Assembly: GCF_033441515.1 (NCBI RefSeq)
Contig: NZ_JAWQJT010000004.1
Location: 124,001 to 188,000 of the forward strand
Origin: Amycolatopsis solani
Lineage (GTDB): Bacteria > Actinomycetota > Actinomycetes > Mycobacteriales > Pseudonocardiaceae
Length of the DNA stretch: 64,000 nucleotides
Direction of reading: 5' to 3'
Every line of letters begins with the position of its first letter. Position 1 is the first letter of the stretch. Shown piece after piece: positions 34,474-43,358 of this stretch. Both the position numbers and the translations under genes were made by a program. The notes under the pieces are model-generated. The model was given only the letters and a program-made list of their open reading frames with translations. It was not told where the DNA came from and did not search any database.

Positions 34474-35430
34474 TCAGTGATTCACGACGGTCCGGCGGTA
34501 GTCACGGATTCCGATGACGGTCAGGGCCACCACCACCAGCCCGGCCAGACTGACTTGGGCGATCACAAGCACGTCGAAAGGGAAATGGAACGCGCGCTTC
34601 TCCACCAGGGTCTGCGCCACCACCAGCGCGAGGCACACGGCCAGCGCCAGTGTCGACGCCGCCGCGCGCTGTTCGGTGCGGCGCCGGAGCAGCAGGTATC
34701 CGGCACCGGCCACCGTGCACAGCCAGAGGAGCGGGGACAGCCCGGCAAGCCTGCCGACGCCGTGCGCGAAGGCGTACTCGGCTGTCACGGCGGCGACCAG
34801 GCTTCCGCCGATCGCCCACCACCACGGGCGCGCCGGCGGCAGCGGGGCGTCGGCGTGGAAGGCCAGCAGCAACAGCACCAGCGGAAGCCACTGCGGGGCG
34901 TAGTTCACGACCAGATCCGGGCCGAGACTGAGCGAGTACCTGGTCAAGCCCCAGAGCGCCCCGGCGGCCAGAATCGCCCCGGCGGCGATCCGCGCCGCGC
35001 GACGCCACCCGTCCACCAGCAGAGCAAGCGGGACCAGGCCGGCCGCCAGCAGGACAAGGTGCCTGATCAGGTAGGACCTCAGCGCGGAGTGCATGAGCGG
35101 CGACAGCTCGTCGCCAGGGTGCTCGAGCACGAGCCGGAGCTCGTTGCCGACGTAGGCCGCGGACTTGAGCGCACCCCAGAGCAGGCCGAGGAGCACACCC
35201 GCCCGCACCAGGTCACCCAGTGCGACCGTCCGGGCAGGTGCCGCCCGGCCCGCGAGCCGCGTCCGCACACCCAGTGCCAGCAGGGCCCACAGCTCGGACC
35301 AGAGTGCCGCGCGGGCCCGCTCGCCGTGCAGGTCGAGCAGGGTGCCGACCATCTCGTCGCCGCGTTCGGCGCGATACCAGGCCGGGAGCACCCGCACCAG
35401 CTTGCGGTACTGGGTCTCGGCGTCGATCAT
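34474..35430 (-). CDS. Multi-pass membrane protein of unknown function paired with PadR
   Basis: A 318-residue protein starting MIDAETQYRKLVRVLPAWYRAERGDEMV, a cytoplasmic N-terminal helix often found in permease-like partners of PadR regulators. Seven to eight hydrophobic segments follow. No catalytic motif is evident. The start overlaps the PadR stop as ATGA, so expression is tied to that regulator. A role in membrane stress or transport is a guess. Confidence 0.6.
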   Translation of the reverse strand: MIDAETQYRKLVRVLPAWYRAERGDEMVGTLLDLHGERARAALWSELWALLALGVRTRLAGRAAPARTVALGDLVRAGVLLGLLWGALKSAAYVGNELRLVLEHPGDELSPLMHSALRSYLIRHLVLLAAGLVPLALLVDGWRRAARIAAGAILAAGALWGLTRYSLSLGPDLVVNYAPQWLPLVLLLLAFHADAPLPPARPWWWAIGGSLVAAVTAEYAFAHGVGRLAGLSPLLWLCTVAGAGYLLLRRRTEQRAAASTLALAVCLALVVAQTLVEKRAFHFPFDVLVIAQVSLAGLVVVALTVIGIRDYRRTVVNH

Positions 35431-35780
35431 GCCCGCAGCTCCCCCACCTGGGGCCACTGGCCACGGGCCCGCAGCACCCGGCTGGCGGTGTCGACGTTCG
35501 CGGCCAGCCGCCGGGTCTGATCGGCCAGGGCCGTGCTGCCCGCCCCGGTCAGCCGGTAGTAGCGCCGCAGCCTGCCCTGGTGGATCTCCTCCCGGTCGTG
35601 CTCGGCCCAGCCGTCGGCGACCAGCCGGTCCAGCACGCCGTAGAGGGTGCCGACCCGCAGTCGCACCCGCCCCTCGGACAGCTCCTGCACCCGCTGGACG
35701 ACTCCGTACCCGTGCCGCGGCTCGTCCGCCAGCGCGATCAGCACCAGGAAGGTCTGTTCGGACATGCTCCGCTCTGCCAT
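35427..35780 (-). CDS. PadR-family transcriptional regulator
   Basis: A 117-residue protein with the PadR winged helix: FLVLIALADEPRHGYGVVQRVQELS, VRLRVGTLYGVLDRLVADGW and GRLRRYYRLTGAG, plus a short C-terminal dimerisation helix. The ATG at 35780 is chosen because the longer frame would run through the operator-like repeat at 35788-35810. It is coupled by ATGA to the membrane-protein gene. Confidence 0.9.
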   Translation of the reverse strand: MAERSMSEQTFLVLIALADEPRHGYGVVQRVQELSEGRVRLRVGTLYGVLDRLVADGWAEHDREEIHQGRLRRYYRLTGAGSTALADQTRRLAANVDTASRVLRARGQWPQVGELRA

Positions 35781-35787
35781 GGGTCTA

Positions 35788-35810
35788 TATATATCAGAAG
35801 ACGATATATA
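35788..35810. promoter_or_regulatory. PadR operator-like repeat TATATATC ... GATATATA
   Basis: Perfect 8-bp AT-rich arms separated by AGAAGAC, directly upstream of the PadR start. Strikingly AT-rich for this DNA. PadR regulators commonly autoregulate through such repeats overlapping their own promoter. Confidence 0.62.
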
Positions 35811-35895
35811 GCGGGCAGCGTTGCGTCGCCGTTCGCGAAATTTCCGACGTCCGCCCGCCGACACTCGCTACGGCCGGTCCAGCACGATCGGCCGG

Positions 35896-36180
35896 CTATT
35901 CGACGTGGACCAGCGGGATCAGGCCGCTGACGGTGAGCACCGGTTCGAGCACCGGGTTGATGAGGAGGCTCACCTGGTCGACGTGGGCGAAGAGGGCGTT
36001 GATCCCACTGCTGTCGAGGTAGTCCACCGCTCGCAGGTCGACGACGAGGGGGCCGTCGGCCGTGGCATCGTCGAGTGCGCGGCTGAAGTCGGCGATGTTG
36101 CTGAGGTCGATCTCGCCGGTCGCGGTCAGCACGCGGTTGCCGTCGTCGCGGCGGGAGGTTTCCAGGGCGAGCGGTGTCAT
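35896..36180 (-). CDS. STAS-domain anti-sigma factor antagonist (SpoIIAA/RsbV-like)
   Basis: A 94-residue protein starting [20 protein letters not shown]. The STAS pattern is clear: [37 protein letters not shown] with the phosphorylatable serine in DSSG. It would bind an anti-sigma factor when dephosphorylated. It overlaps by ATGA with the upstream hybrid protein, which itself carries both a PP2C phosphatase and an anti-sigma kinase domain, so the pair forms a self-contained partner switch. Confidence 0.88.
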   Translation of the reverse strand: MTPLALETSRRDDGNRVLTATGEIDLSNIADFSRALDDATADGPLVVDLRAVDYLDSSGINALFAHVDQVSLLINPVLEPVLTVSGLIPLVHVE

Positions 36181-39100
36181 ACCGGGATCCTCGCGTGCAA
36201 GTGGACGGCCGTGCCGCCGGTGGTCGGGTGAACGCTGACCTCGCTCACCAGTTCCCGCATCAAGGTCATGCCACGACCGCGCCGGGAGTTCTCGCTCGGC
36301 TGCGGGGCCTTCCAGGTGCCGGAGTCGGTGACGGTCACGTGCACCTGGTCGGCCAGGGCGATCGCGCTCAGCCGGATGGGATCTCCGGGGGTGTCCCGAT
36401 GGCCGTGTTCGATGGCGTTCGCCACCGCCTCGCCGACGGCGACCAGGACGTTCTGGATCTGTTCCGCGTCCAGGCCGCACCGGTCGAGCCAGCCGCGCAG
36501 GGCCCGGCGGGTGGGGGCCAGCTGGCCGGCGTCGGCCGGGAAGCCGATGTCCAGCGGGCCGGGCTGGCGGTAGAGGAGCACGGCGACGTCGTCCTCGTAG
36601 CCCGCCGCGGGCGCCAGCCCGGTCATGAGCTTGTCGGCGAGTTCGTCGGGCGTCGTGGTGGAGCTGTTCTCCAGAAGCTCGGCGGCACGGGAGATGCCCT
36701 CGTCGAGCGGGCGGCGCCGACGTTCCACCAGGCCATCGGTGTAGAGCAACAGGGTGCCGCGCGGCGGGATCACGATCCGGGCCTCGGGCCGAGCCACGTC
36801 GGCGCGCACGCCCAGCGGGACGGAGTGGCCGTCCTCCAGCAGCTGGGTGGTGCGGTCGGCGTGGACCAGGACCGGTGGCGGGTGGCCAGCGCTGGAGTAG
36901 GCCAGCTCGCCGGTTTCCGGGGTGAGCACCGCGCACAGGGCCGTGGTGCACGTGGCGCCGGGCAGCCTCGCGGCGAACCGGTCCAGCGCGGCCAAGGCCG
37001 CGGCCGGGGTCGAGTGCTCGAGCAGCAGGGCGCGGCAGGCGCTGCGCAGCTGTCCCATGACGGTGGCGGCGGCCAGGCCGTGCCCCACGCAGTCACCGAC
37101 GACCAGGGCGATGCGTCCGTCATCGAGGTCGACCACGTCGTACCAGTCGCCGCCGACCTGCAGGGGACGGGTGGCCGGCTGGTACCGCACGGCGAAAGCA
37201 CCCGGTAGGTTCTGCGGGCCCAGGATGGCGTGCTGCAGCGCCAGTGCGGTTTCCCGCTGCTGGTCGTGCTGGTGAACACGCGAGAGGCCCTGGCCGAGCC
37301 GTCCGGCGAGCACCGTCAGCAACGTCTCGTCTTCCGAGGTGAACCGCCGCCGCTCGGCCAGCTCCAGCCACAGGACCAGCACCCCGGCGGGATGCTGCAG
37401 CGCGACGCCGACGGCCCCGGGATCACCGGTGGCGGGGATGAGCGGGTCACCGGTGCGCAACGCTTCGATCGTCTGCCGCACCTCGGGCGGCAGCTGTGTC
37501 CACTGCCGCGGCTCACCGGCGCACACCAGCTGTGGCTCAGCCAGCGCGGGGAAGGTCACGGCGAGGACCCGTCGCGCCTTCCACACGCGGCGCAACTCCT
37601 CGACCGACGCCGTCACCGCCTCGGCCACGGTGTCGGCTTGGGCGAGCTGCTGGCTGAGCGTGGCCAGCGCGGCCTGGCGCTGCACGGTGTAGTGCTCGCC
37701 GGTGACGTCGCGGAAGGTGCCCACCGTGACCTGGCGGCCGGTTTCCGGGTCGTCGACGTGGTTGAAGCTGGCCGTGACCCACACCCGGTGCCCGTCGCGA
37801 TGGGTGACCGGAACGGTGTAGCTGCCCTGCGGATCGCCCAGCAGCACGGCGAACGCCTCAGCGGTCTGCTCGTGGGCATCGGGGTCGGTGGCGGCGTCCG
37901 GCCACCAGGGGTGGAGCGGCTCGTAGGGCAGACCCTCCGGACCGAACCCGAGGATGTCGGTGAACGTCGCGTTGATCTCGACGACCGAGCCGTGCTCGTC
38001 GCAGACGAAGAACGCCTCTTGCAGCGAATCCACCAACGCGGTGCGCCAGCGGGCGTGGTGATTGCGCAGGCGCGCGAGTTCGACGTTCGCCCGCACCCGG
38101 GCCAGCAGTTCGGCGGCGGCGAACGGCTTGACCAGGTAGTCGTCGGCCCCGGCCTGCAGTCCTTCGATGGCGGCTTCCTGCCCGGCACGAGCCGACAGCA
38201 GCAGAACGGGCACCGCCGCCGTGCGCGCGTCCCCGCGCAGCTCGGCCACCAGGGCGAGGCCGTCCAGGCCCGGCATCATCACGTCGCTGATCACCAGATC
38301 CGGCGGATCCGTGCGGGCCGCCTCGAGCGCCTTCCTGCCGTCGACAGCGGTGGTGACGACGTAATCGGCGTCCCGCAACAGGCGGGTCAGGTACTCACGC
38401 ATGTCGGCGTTGTCGTCGGCGACGAGGACCCGCGCGGGAACGGCGGCGCTGATTTCCGCCGGGCGCGGCGCGTTGTCCGCGTGGGCTTCGTCCGGGAGCC
38501 AGCGCAGGGCTTCCTGGACGTACTGCTCGGCGACGGGAGAGGGGGCGGCGTGGGTCGCGGCCGGCGCGAGCGCCTCGGCGGGCAAGTGGGCGGCGCCGAA
38601 GGGGAGGCGGACGACGAACGCGGTGCCTGCGCCTTCGGTGCTCTCGGCGGCGATGGTGCCCCCGTGCAACTCGACCAGCTCCCGGACCAGCGCCAGCCCG
38701 ATACCGCTGCCCTCACCGGAACGGGCGCGGGTGTTCTCGATGCGGTGGAACCGCTCGAACAGGCGCGGCATCTCCGCGGCGGGCACGCCGACGCCGGTGT
38801 CGGTGACGGTGACGACCGCGCGTTCGTCGTCACGCCCGACGGTGACGGTGATGGCGCCGTCGAAGGTGAACTTGAGGGCGTTGCTGAGCAGGTTGAAGAC
38901 CACCTGCTCCCACATGCCGCGGTCCAGGTGCACCGGCTCACGCAGAGGCGGGCAATCGACGGTGAACGTCAGCCCGGCTCTCTCGACGGCCGACCGGAAC
39001 ACGCTGGCCAGCTCGGCGGTGACCGCGGCCAGGTCGACCGGTTCGTACCTGGCTCGCATGCGGCCGGCTTCGATCCGGGAGAAGTCCAGCAGGGTGTTGA

Positions 39101-40244
39101 CCAGCTTGCTCAGCCGCAGGCTGTTGCGGTGCACGACCTCGAGCTCTTCGCGGTCCCGCGCGTCCGCCTCGGCCCAGCGGCCACGCAGCTCCTGGACCGG
39201 CCCCAGGATCAGCGTCAACGGCGTCCGGAATTCGTGGCTGATGTTGGAGAAGAACGTCGTCTTCGCCCGGTCCAGCTCCGCCAGTTCTTCCGCCCGGCGC
39301 TGCTGGGCCTGGTAGCTGCGGGCGCTGGCGATGCCCGCGGCGATGTGCCCGGCCACCAGGTCGATGAAGCCGCGGTAGCCGTCGTCCAGTTCGCGGTAGC
39401 GGTTCAACGCCGCCACCAGGAATCCGTACGGGGTGCTGCCCTGCTGCCGCAGGGGCACGACCAGGGCGCGGTCGGGCGGCTCCGGCCACGAGCCCGTCGG
39501 CAGCTCCGGCAAGACCGCGCTGTCCAGCTCGACCACCACCGCCTCTCCCCCGGCCACGGCATCCACCGGCCAGGCGGTGGCCGCGGGCTCGACCTCGACG
39601 CCGGTCGTCGCGACGAGCACGGCGCCCGCGCGATCGAAGAGGTAGGTCAGGGTGAACGGGAGGTCACGCAGGTCCTGGCCGAGTTGCCGGCCGGCGAAGG
39701 CGAGCACCTGCTGTTCGGTCTGCACGACGCTCGGGTCCGAGCCGAGGTCCCGCAGCATCGCCATCCGGCGCTCGCCGATGACCCGCTCGGTCTCTTCGGT
39801 GACGACGCAGAGCATGCCGACCACCTGGCCGGTGTCGTCGCGCAAGGGACTGTAGGAGAACGTGTGGTAGGTCTCCTCCGGGTAGCCCGAGCGCTCCAGG
39901 AACAGCAGCAACGCCTCGTCCCAGGTCGCCTTGCCGGTGGAGAGCACCGTCTGGATCCGGGGACCGATGTCGTCCCAGATCTCCGCCCACACCTCGCTCG
40001 CCGGCCGGCCCAGCGCCCACGGGTACTTCCGGCCCAGGGTGTCCCGGCGATAGGCGGCGTTGCAGAAGAACGTCAGCTCCGGGCCCCAGGCCATCCACAT
40101 CGAGAACCGTGACGACAACAGGATGCTCACCGCGGTCCGCAGGCTCTGCGGCCAGCCCGCCGGTACGCCCAGCGGTGTCGACGTCCAATCCACCCGCGCC
40201 AGGTCGCCCCCGACTTCGTCGTCGGCGGCGAACACCTCGCTCAA
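36177..40244 (-). CDS. Hybrid sensor: histidine kinase, receiver, PP2C phosphatase and anti-sigma kinase in one protein
   Basis: A 1355-residue cytoplasmic protein. Domains in order: PAS-like (about 20-155), GAF-like (170-310), HisKA with His337 in ISHEFRTPL, HATPase (445-550; DTGVG and GSGIGLAL), receiver with Asp654 (VISDVMMPG), PAS (735-850), GAF-like (860-995), SpoIIE/PP2C phosphatase (1015-1226; metal aspartates in GGDWYD, GDCVGHG, YTDGLVE and EDDVAVLL) and a C-terminal RsbW/SpoIIAB-type ATPase (1235-1355; [10 protein letters not shown]). It combines a two-component phosphorelay with a partner switch. It is followed in ATGA overlap by a STAS gene. Signals are unknown. Confidence 0.9.
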   Translation of the reverse strand: MSEVFAADDEVGGDLARVDWTSTPLGVPAGWPQSLRTAVSILLSSRFSMWMAWGPELTFFCNAAYRRDTLGRKYPWALGRPASEVWAEIWDDIGPRIQTVLSTGKATWDEALLLFLERSGYPEETYHTFSYSPLRDDTGQVVGMLCVVTEETERVIGERRMAMLRDLGSDPSVVQTEQQVLAFAGRQLGQDLRDLPFTLTYLFDRAGAVLVATTGVEVEPAATAWPVDAVAGGEAVVVELDSAVLPELPTGSWPEPPDRALVVPLRQQGSTPYGFLVAALNRYRELDDGYRGFIDLVAGHIAAGIASARSYQAQQRRAEELAELDRAKTTFFSNISHEFRTPLTLILGPVQELRGRWAEADARDREELEVVHRNSLRLSKLVNTLLDFSRIEAGRMRARYEPVDLAAVTAELASVFRSAVERAGLTFTVDCPPLREPVHLDRGMWEQVVFNLLSNALKFTFDGAITVTVGRDDERAVVTVTDTGVGVPAAEMPRLFERFHRIENTRARSGEGSGIGLALVRELVELHGGTIAAESTEGAGTAFVVRLPFGAAHLPAEALAPAATHAAPSPVAEQYVQEALRWLPDEAHADNAPRPAEISAAVPARVLVADDNADMREYLTRLLRDADYVVTTAVDGRKALEAARTDPPDLVISDVMMPGLDGLALVAELRGDARTAAVPVLLLSARAGQEAAIEGLQAGADDYLVKPFAAAELLARVRANVELARLRNHHARWRTALVDSLQEAFFVCDEHGSVVEINATFTDILGFGPEGLPYEPLHPWWPDAATDPDAHEQTAEAFAVLLGDPQGSYTVPVTHRDGHRVWVTASFNHVDDPETGRQVTVGTFRDVTGEHYTVQRQAALATLSQQLAQADTVAEAVTASVEELRRVWKARRVLAVTFPALAEPQLVCAGEPRQWTQLPPEVRQTIEALRTGDPLIPATGDPGAVGVALQHPAGVLVLWLELAERRRFTSEDETLLTVLAGRLGQGLSRVHQHDQQRETALALQHAILGPQNLPGAFAVRYQPATRPLQVGGDWYDVVDLDDGRIALVVGDCVGHGLAAATVMGQLRSACRALLLEHSTPAAALAALDRFAARLPGATCTTALCAVLTPETGELAYSSAGHPPPVLVHADRTTQLLEDGHSVPLGVRADVARPEARIVIPPRGTLLLYTDGLVERRRRPLDEGISRAAELLENSSTTTPDELADKLMTGLAPAAGYEDDVAVLLYRQPGPLDIGFPADAGQLAPTRRALRGWLDRCGLDAEQIQNVLVAVGEAVANAIEHGHRDTPGDPIRLSAIALADQVHVTVTDSGTWKAPQPSENSRRGRGMTLMRELVSEVSVHPTTGGTAVHLHARIPV

Positions 40245-40401
40245 CGGACTGCCTCCAGCAGCTTCAGGCCTCTCATGATCACCTGCCGGGCGTCGGCATC
40301 CTGCCGCGATTCACCGGCCGGGGCAGGGACCCGAAGGTGTTCGGAGCCGCCGGGCTTCCGCCGCTGCTGGTCGTGCGCCGCGGTCGGGGCACCTGTCGAA
40401 C
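40245..40401. other. Short intergenic stretch, no convincing gene
   Basis: 157 bp between the hybrid kinase and the PRC-barrel genes. A minus-strand frame through it is Arg/Pro-rich and lacks a ribosome-binding site. It may hold the kinase promoter. Confidence 0.4.
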
Positions 40402-40689
40402 TCACGCGCCCCCACCGGCCGCTCCGGCGTCCAAGCTCAGGTCGGTCCACGGGACCTCTCGCAGGTCCCCGTGCACCCACCGGGCGATCCGGTCGATCAG
40501 CCACGGCCGGCTCATCTCCTCCCGCCCGTAGCCGAGCAAGCGGACACGCCGGCCAGGAGCGATCAGCGCCGCCCGGATCACCGGCGTACCGGCGCTGTCC
40601 ACGTCGGTGATCAGGTCGGCGATCCGCCCGAGCCGCCGCCCCCGTGCGTCGTAGGCGGTCGCACCCAGCACCTCACTTGCGCGCATCAC
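40402..40689 (-). CDS. PRC-barrel domain protein (small)
   Basis: A 95-residue protein (MRASEVLGATAYDARGRRLGRIADL), with the first PRC-barrel strand pair and DVDSAGTPVIRAALI following. Either of two adjacent ATGs may be used. PRC-barrel proteins bind protein or RNA partners. Its start lies 17 bp inside the end of the upstream PRC-barrel gene. A tryptophan-rich tail (RPWLIDRIARWVHGDLREV) is present. Confidence 0.7.
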   Translation of the reverse strand: MMRASEVLGATAYDARGRRLGRIADLITDVDSAGTPVIRAALIAPGRRVRLLGYGREEMSRPWLIDRIARWVHGDLREVPWTDLSLDAGAAGGGA

Positions 40690-41056
40690 GAGCTCCCGGA
40701 ATCCGGCCGATCACGTGTTCCCGCAGCCACTTCTCCAGCGGCGGCTCGGTCAAGACCTCGGCACGCAACGAAAGGGTCAGGTGACTCCCGACAGCACCGA
40801 CGTGCTCGAACGGGATCCGCAGCGGTGCCGGCGTTTTCTCCGCACGCAGCCGCGCAGCGACCGCGGCGAGCCAGCGGCCGAACCGGCCGCCGATCCGCCG
40901 TCCGAGGGCGACCTGGCCGACGAGCAGCGCGACCACCCGCACCCGCCCGTCCTCCCCCACGGCCAGCTCGACGTCGTCGACCTTGCCGACCTTCCGGCCC
41001 GCCAGATCGACGATCTGCCGGTCGAGGAGGTGGAAGTCGATCCTCAGCGTGGTCAT
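40673..41056 (-). CDS. PRC-barrel-like protein, partner of the NRAMP transporter
   Basis: A 127-residue protein starting MTTLRIDFHLLDRQIVDLAGRKVGKVDDVELAV, a PRC-barrel pattern, with a C-terminal part WLREHVIGRIPG resembling the cytoplasmic partner domains found next to MgtE-like and NRAMP-like transporters. It overlaps the NRAMP stop as ATGA and the next PRC-barrel gene by 17 bp, so it is firmly in this operon. A regulatory subunit role for the transporter is inferred. Confidence 0.68.
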   Translation of the reverse strand: MTTLRIDFHLLDRQIVDLAGRKVGKVDDVELAVGEDGRVRVVALLVGQVALGRRIGGRFGRWLAAVAARLRAEKTPAPLRIPFEHVGAVGSHLTLSLRAEVLTEPPLEKWLREHVIGRIPGARDARK

Positions 41057-42279
41057 TGGCCGGCTCCGGTGATGATCATCAGCGGGATCGCGGCGACCGC
41101 CGCGACCAGGATGACGCCCAGGTAGGTGACGCCCAGGACGTTGCGGATCCGGCCGTTGACCTGGTCGCCGAGGTAGTCGCGGTCATTCGCCACAACGAGG
41201 ATCGGCAGGTACGTCAGGGGCAGGACCACCGCGGACAGCAGCAGCGTGTACTCGGTCAGCTGCACCGGGTCGATGGTGGTCAGCAAGAGCGCGGCGCCCA
41301 GCACGACGCTGACCAGCACGACGGTGTGGAACCGGGCCGCGCGGCGCGGGGCGACGCGTTTGCCCCACTCCCAGCCGAAGTACTGGGCGACGGTGTAGCC
41401 GGCGGACAGCCCGGTCTCCAGCGCCGCCCCGAACGTCGCGGCGAACACGCCAAGGATGACCACCGCCAAGCCGAGCTTGCCCAGCGCCAGCCCGACCGGC
41501 AGCGTCGTTTGAGTGATCGCGTCTACCTTCACCGAGGCCGGCTCGAACACGACCGCGGCGCACGCCATGATCGCCAGCGACAGCAGGCCGCCGAGTGGGA
41601 ACCCGACGAACACGTTGACGCGCTCGGTGCCGAGGTCCTTGCGCGTCCAGTTCTCCTCCACTCCACCGGAGGAGAAGAAGAACACCTCGTACGGCGTCAT
41701 CGCGGCCGCGAACAAGGCGACCGCGAAATACCCGTAGGTGGCCCAGTTCTCCGTCGGTGGCGGTCCCCCACCGACCTCACCGAGCAGGTCGGCCCACGGC
41801 ACCGGCAGCGTCACCAGCGCGACGACGAACACGACCAACGCCAGGCCCAGCAGACCGAACACCCGCTCGAGGGTCTCGAACTTGGTGCGCCACAACACCA
41901 CCCAGAGCACGACCGCCACGACCGGCACCCACAGCAGGTAGTGCACGCTGGTCGCCAGGTGCAGCGCGAGCGCCACCCCGCCGATCTCCGCGCCCAGCGT
42001 CAGCATCGTGACCAGATAGGACCCGACGAGGTTCACCAAGGCGATCCGCGGGCCCAGGCGTTCCCGGATCAGGTCGAACACCGGACGGCCGCTGACCGCG
42101 GCGATCCGGCCGGCCATGTCCGCGTACACGCAGATCCCGACGATGCCGACGATCACGACCCACGCGAGCCGCATGCCGAACCGGGCGCCGGTCTGGGAGT
42201 TCGCGACGAGGTCCCCGATGTCGACGAAACCACCGATCGCCGTGAGGATCCCCAAGGTGACGGCCAGGATCTTCTTCAT
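41053..42279 (-). CDS. NRAMP-family divalent metal transporter, noncanonical metal site
   Basis: A 408-residue membrane protein of about 11 helices in the LeuT-type NRAMP fold. In helix 1 the canonical DPGN reads DIGD (GGFVDIGDLV). In helix 6 the canonical MPH reads TPY (AAAMTPYEVFFFSSG), so the methionine that favours transition metals is replaced by threonine. Such changes occur in NRAMP-related Mg or other-cation transporters. It is coupled by ATGA on both sides, to a membrane-anchored protein and to PRC-barrel proteins. Substrate unknown. Confidence 0.85.
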   Translation of the reverse strand: MKKILAVTLGILTAIGGFVDIGDLVANSQTGARFGMRLAWVVIVGIVGICVYADMAGRIAAVSGRPVFDLIRERLGPRIALVNLVGSYLVTMLTLGAEIGGVALALHLATSVHYLLWVPVVAVVLWVVLWRTKFETLERVFGLLGLALVVFVVALVTLPVPWADLLGEVGGGPPPTENWATYGYFAVALFAAAMTPYEVFFFSSGGVEENWTRKDLGTERVNVFVGFPLGGLLSLAIMACAAVVFEPASVKVDAITQTTLPVGLALGKLGLAVVILGVFAATFGAALETGLSAGYTVAQYFGWEWGKRVAPRRAARFHTVVLVSVVLGAALLLTTIDPVQLTEYTLLLSAVVLPLTYLPILVVANDRDYLGDQVNGRIRNVLGVTYLGVILVAAVAAIPLMIITGAGQ

Positions 42280-42734
42280 CGGTGGCGCTCCAGGAAGCCG
42301 GCCAGGAGGTCACCGGTACCGCGCAGCTTCGCTGCCAACGCGCGTTCGGCGTCCGGCCCCGCATCAGCCGCCGTGCTCACGGCCGCTACTTCGGCCGCCG
42401 CGGCGCTCAGCACCGGCAGGCACTCGTCGTGCACAGCGAGGGCAGCGGCATCCGGCACCTCTTCGCTGGTGAAGTCGCTGGTCGCCGTGGCCAGGGTGTC
42501 GCGGGCTTGCCACAGCACCGCCGACCGGTACGGCGGGAGCACGTTTCCCTCGGCGTCGGCCGTCACCACCAGCTCGGCGGTCCGGACCTGCGACAGCGCT
42601 TTTTCGGCCGCCGACAGGGCGAAATCCCGGTAGTCGTCGGACGAAGCAGGCAGAACGGACGGGACGACAACCGCGGCGAGCACGACCGCGGCAAGTCCTC
42701 CCCACACCGCGATTTTCGCCGTTCTACCGCGCAC
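42276..42734 (-). CDS. Membrane-anchored protein of unknown function
   Basis: A 152-residue protein with a basic start (MRGRTAKIAVWG), one N-terminal hydrophobic helix (about 9-28) and a soluble, alanine-rich helical remainder (DYRDFALSAAEKALSQVRTAELVV, then a cysteine in HDECLPVL). It probably faces outward, anchored by the single helix. It is the first gene of the NRAMP-PRC operon and overlaps the transporter as ATGA. Confidence 0.6.
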   Translation of the reverse strand: MRGRTAKIAVWGGLAAVVLAAVVVPSVLPASSDDYRDFALSAAEKALSQVRTAELVVTADAEGNVLPPYRSAVLWQARDTLATATSDFTSEEVPDAAALAVHDECLPVLSAAAAEVAAVSTAADAGPDAERALAAKLRGTGDLLAGFLERHR

Positions 42735-42854
42735 CGAATCACCGTAGTCCCAGCAGCACGATCCGGCTGTTTGACGCCGGCGGCGGCCTGCGCCGCCGCC
42801 ACACCGCCTACCGCCCAGGTGCGAAGCAGTGCCTTTCTCGTCGAGGTGCCGCGG

Positions 42855-43358
42855 TCAGGTGCGCGTGAGATCCCGGACGGTCTGCGCGGGCAGCCGGGTG
42901 CAGCCGGGGGCTCCCGGGTTGAGCAGCAGGTCCGTGCCCGGCCGCTCGGCCAGCAGCTCCGCCAGCTCCGCCGCGTCCACCGCTCGCCAGCCCGCTGTCC
43001 GGACGCGGCCGCGGTGGGTGGGGGCCGTCGCCGCCAGCAGGCAGGGCACCCCGTCCGGTGACGGCGCTGTCAGGGGCGCGCCCGCCGCGTCCAGGGCCAG
43101 CGCCGGGCGAGCCCGGCGGAACACCGACGCCACTTGGGCGAACTCCGCGTCACCGGCCGCGAGCAGGCGCAAGACCGCGTCCAGGGGGTCCGCCGGGCTG
43201 TCCGGGCCCGACGGCTCGTACGCGGGATTCGGCTCGAACGCGCCGATCGAGCCGTCCGCCGAGGTGAGCCAGCCGCCGACCACGTGGGTGCGGTCGGGGG
43301 CCGACGGCTCCGGCCGCCACGCCGGGTCGATCAGCAGGACCCACTTCTCAGCCGTCAT
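42855..43358 (-). CDS. Type VII secretion system-associated protein
   Basis: A 167-residue protein starting MTAEKWVLLIDPAWRPEP. It has the features I associate with small proteins encoded beside actinobacterial type VII effectors: VVGGWLTSADGSIGAF, the FEPNPAYEPSGPDSPADPLDA block, LLAATAPTHRGRV and LLLNPGAPG near the end. The fold is SseB-like in character. Its start overlaps the stop of the giant gene by 11 bp, so it is translationally coupled. A role as chaperone, immunity or accessory factor for the giant protein is inferred from this coupling. Confidence 0.7.
   Translation of the reverse strand: MTAEKWVLLIDPAWRPEPSAPDRTHVVGGWLTSADGSIGAFEPNPAYEPSGPDSPADPLDAVLRLLAAGDAEFAQVASVFRRARPALALDAAGAPLTAPSPDGVPCLLAATAPTHRGRVRTAGWRAVDAAELAELLAERPGTDLLLNPGAPGCTRLPAQTVRDLTRT

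Noticed and set aside
32638..35520. 960-residue plus-strand frame opposite the AftB-like and PadR-linked genes
   Set aside because: Arg/Gln/His-rich shadow of membrane-protein coding sequence; it crosses several real genes.
37230..40112. 960-residue plus-strand frame opposite the hybrid kinase
   Set aside because: It mirrors the kinase gene codon by codon and lacks any domain pattern or ribosome-binding site.
40241..40504. 87-residue minus-strand frame before the hybrid kinase
   Set aside because: Pro/Arg-rich, overlaps the PRC-barrel gene and has no ribosome-binding site.
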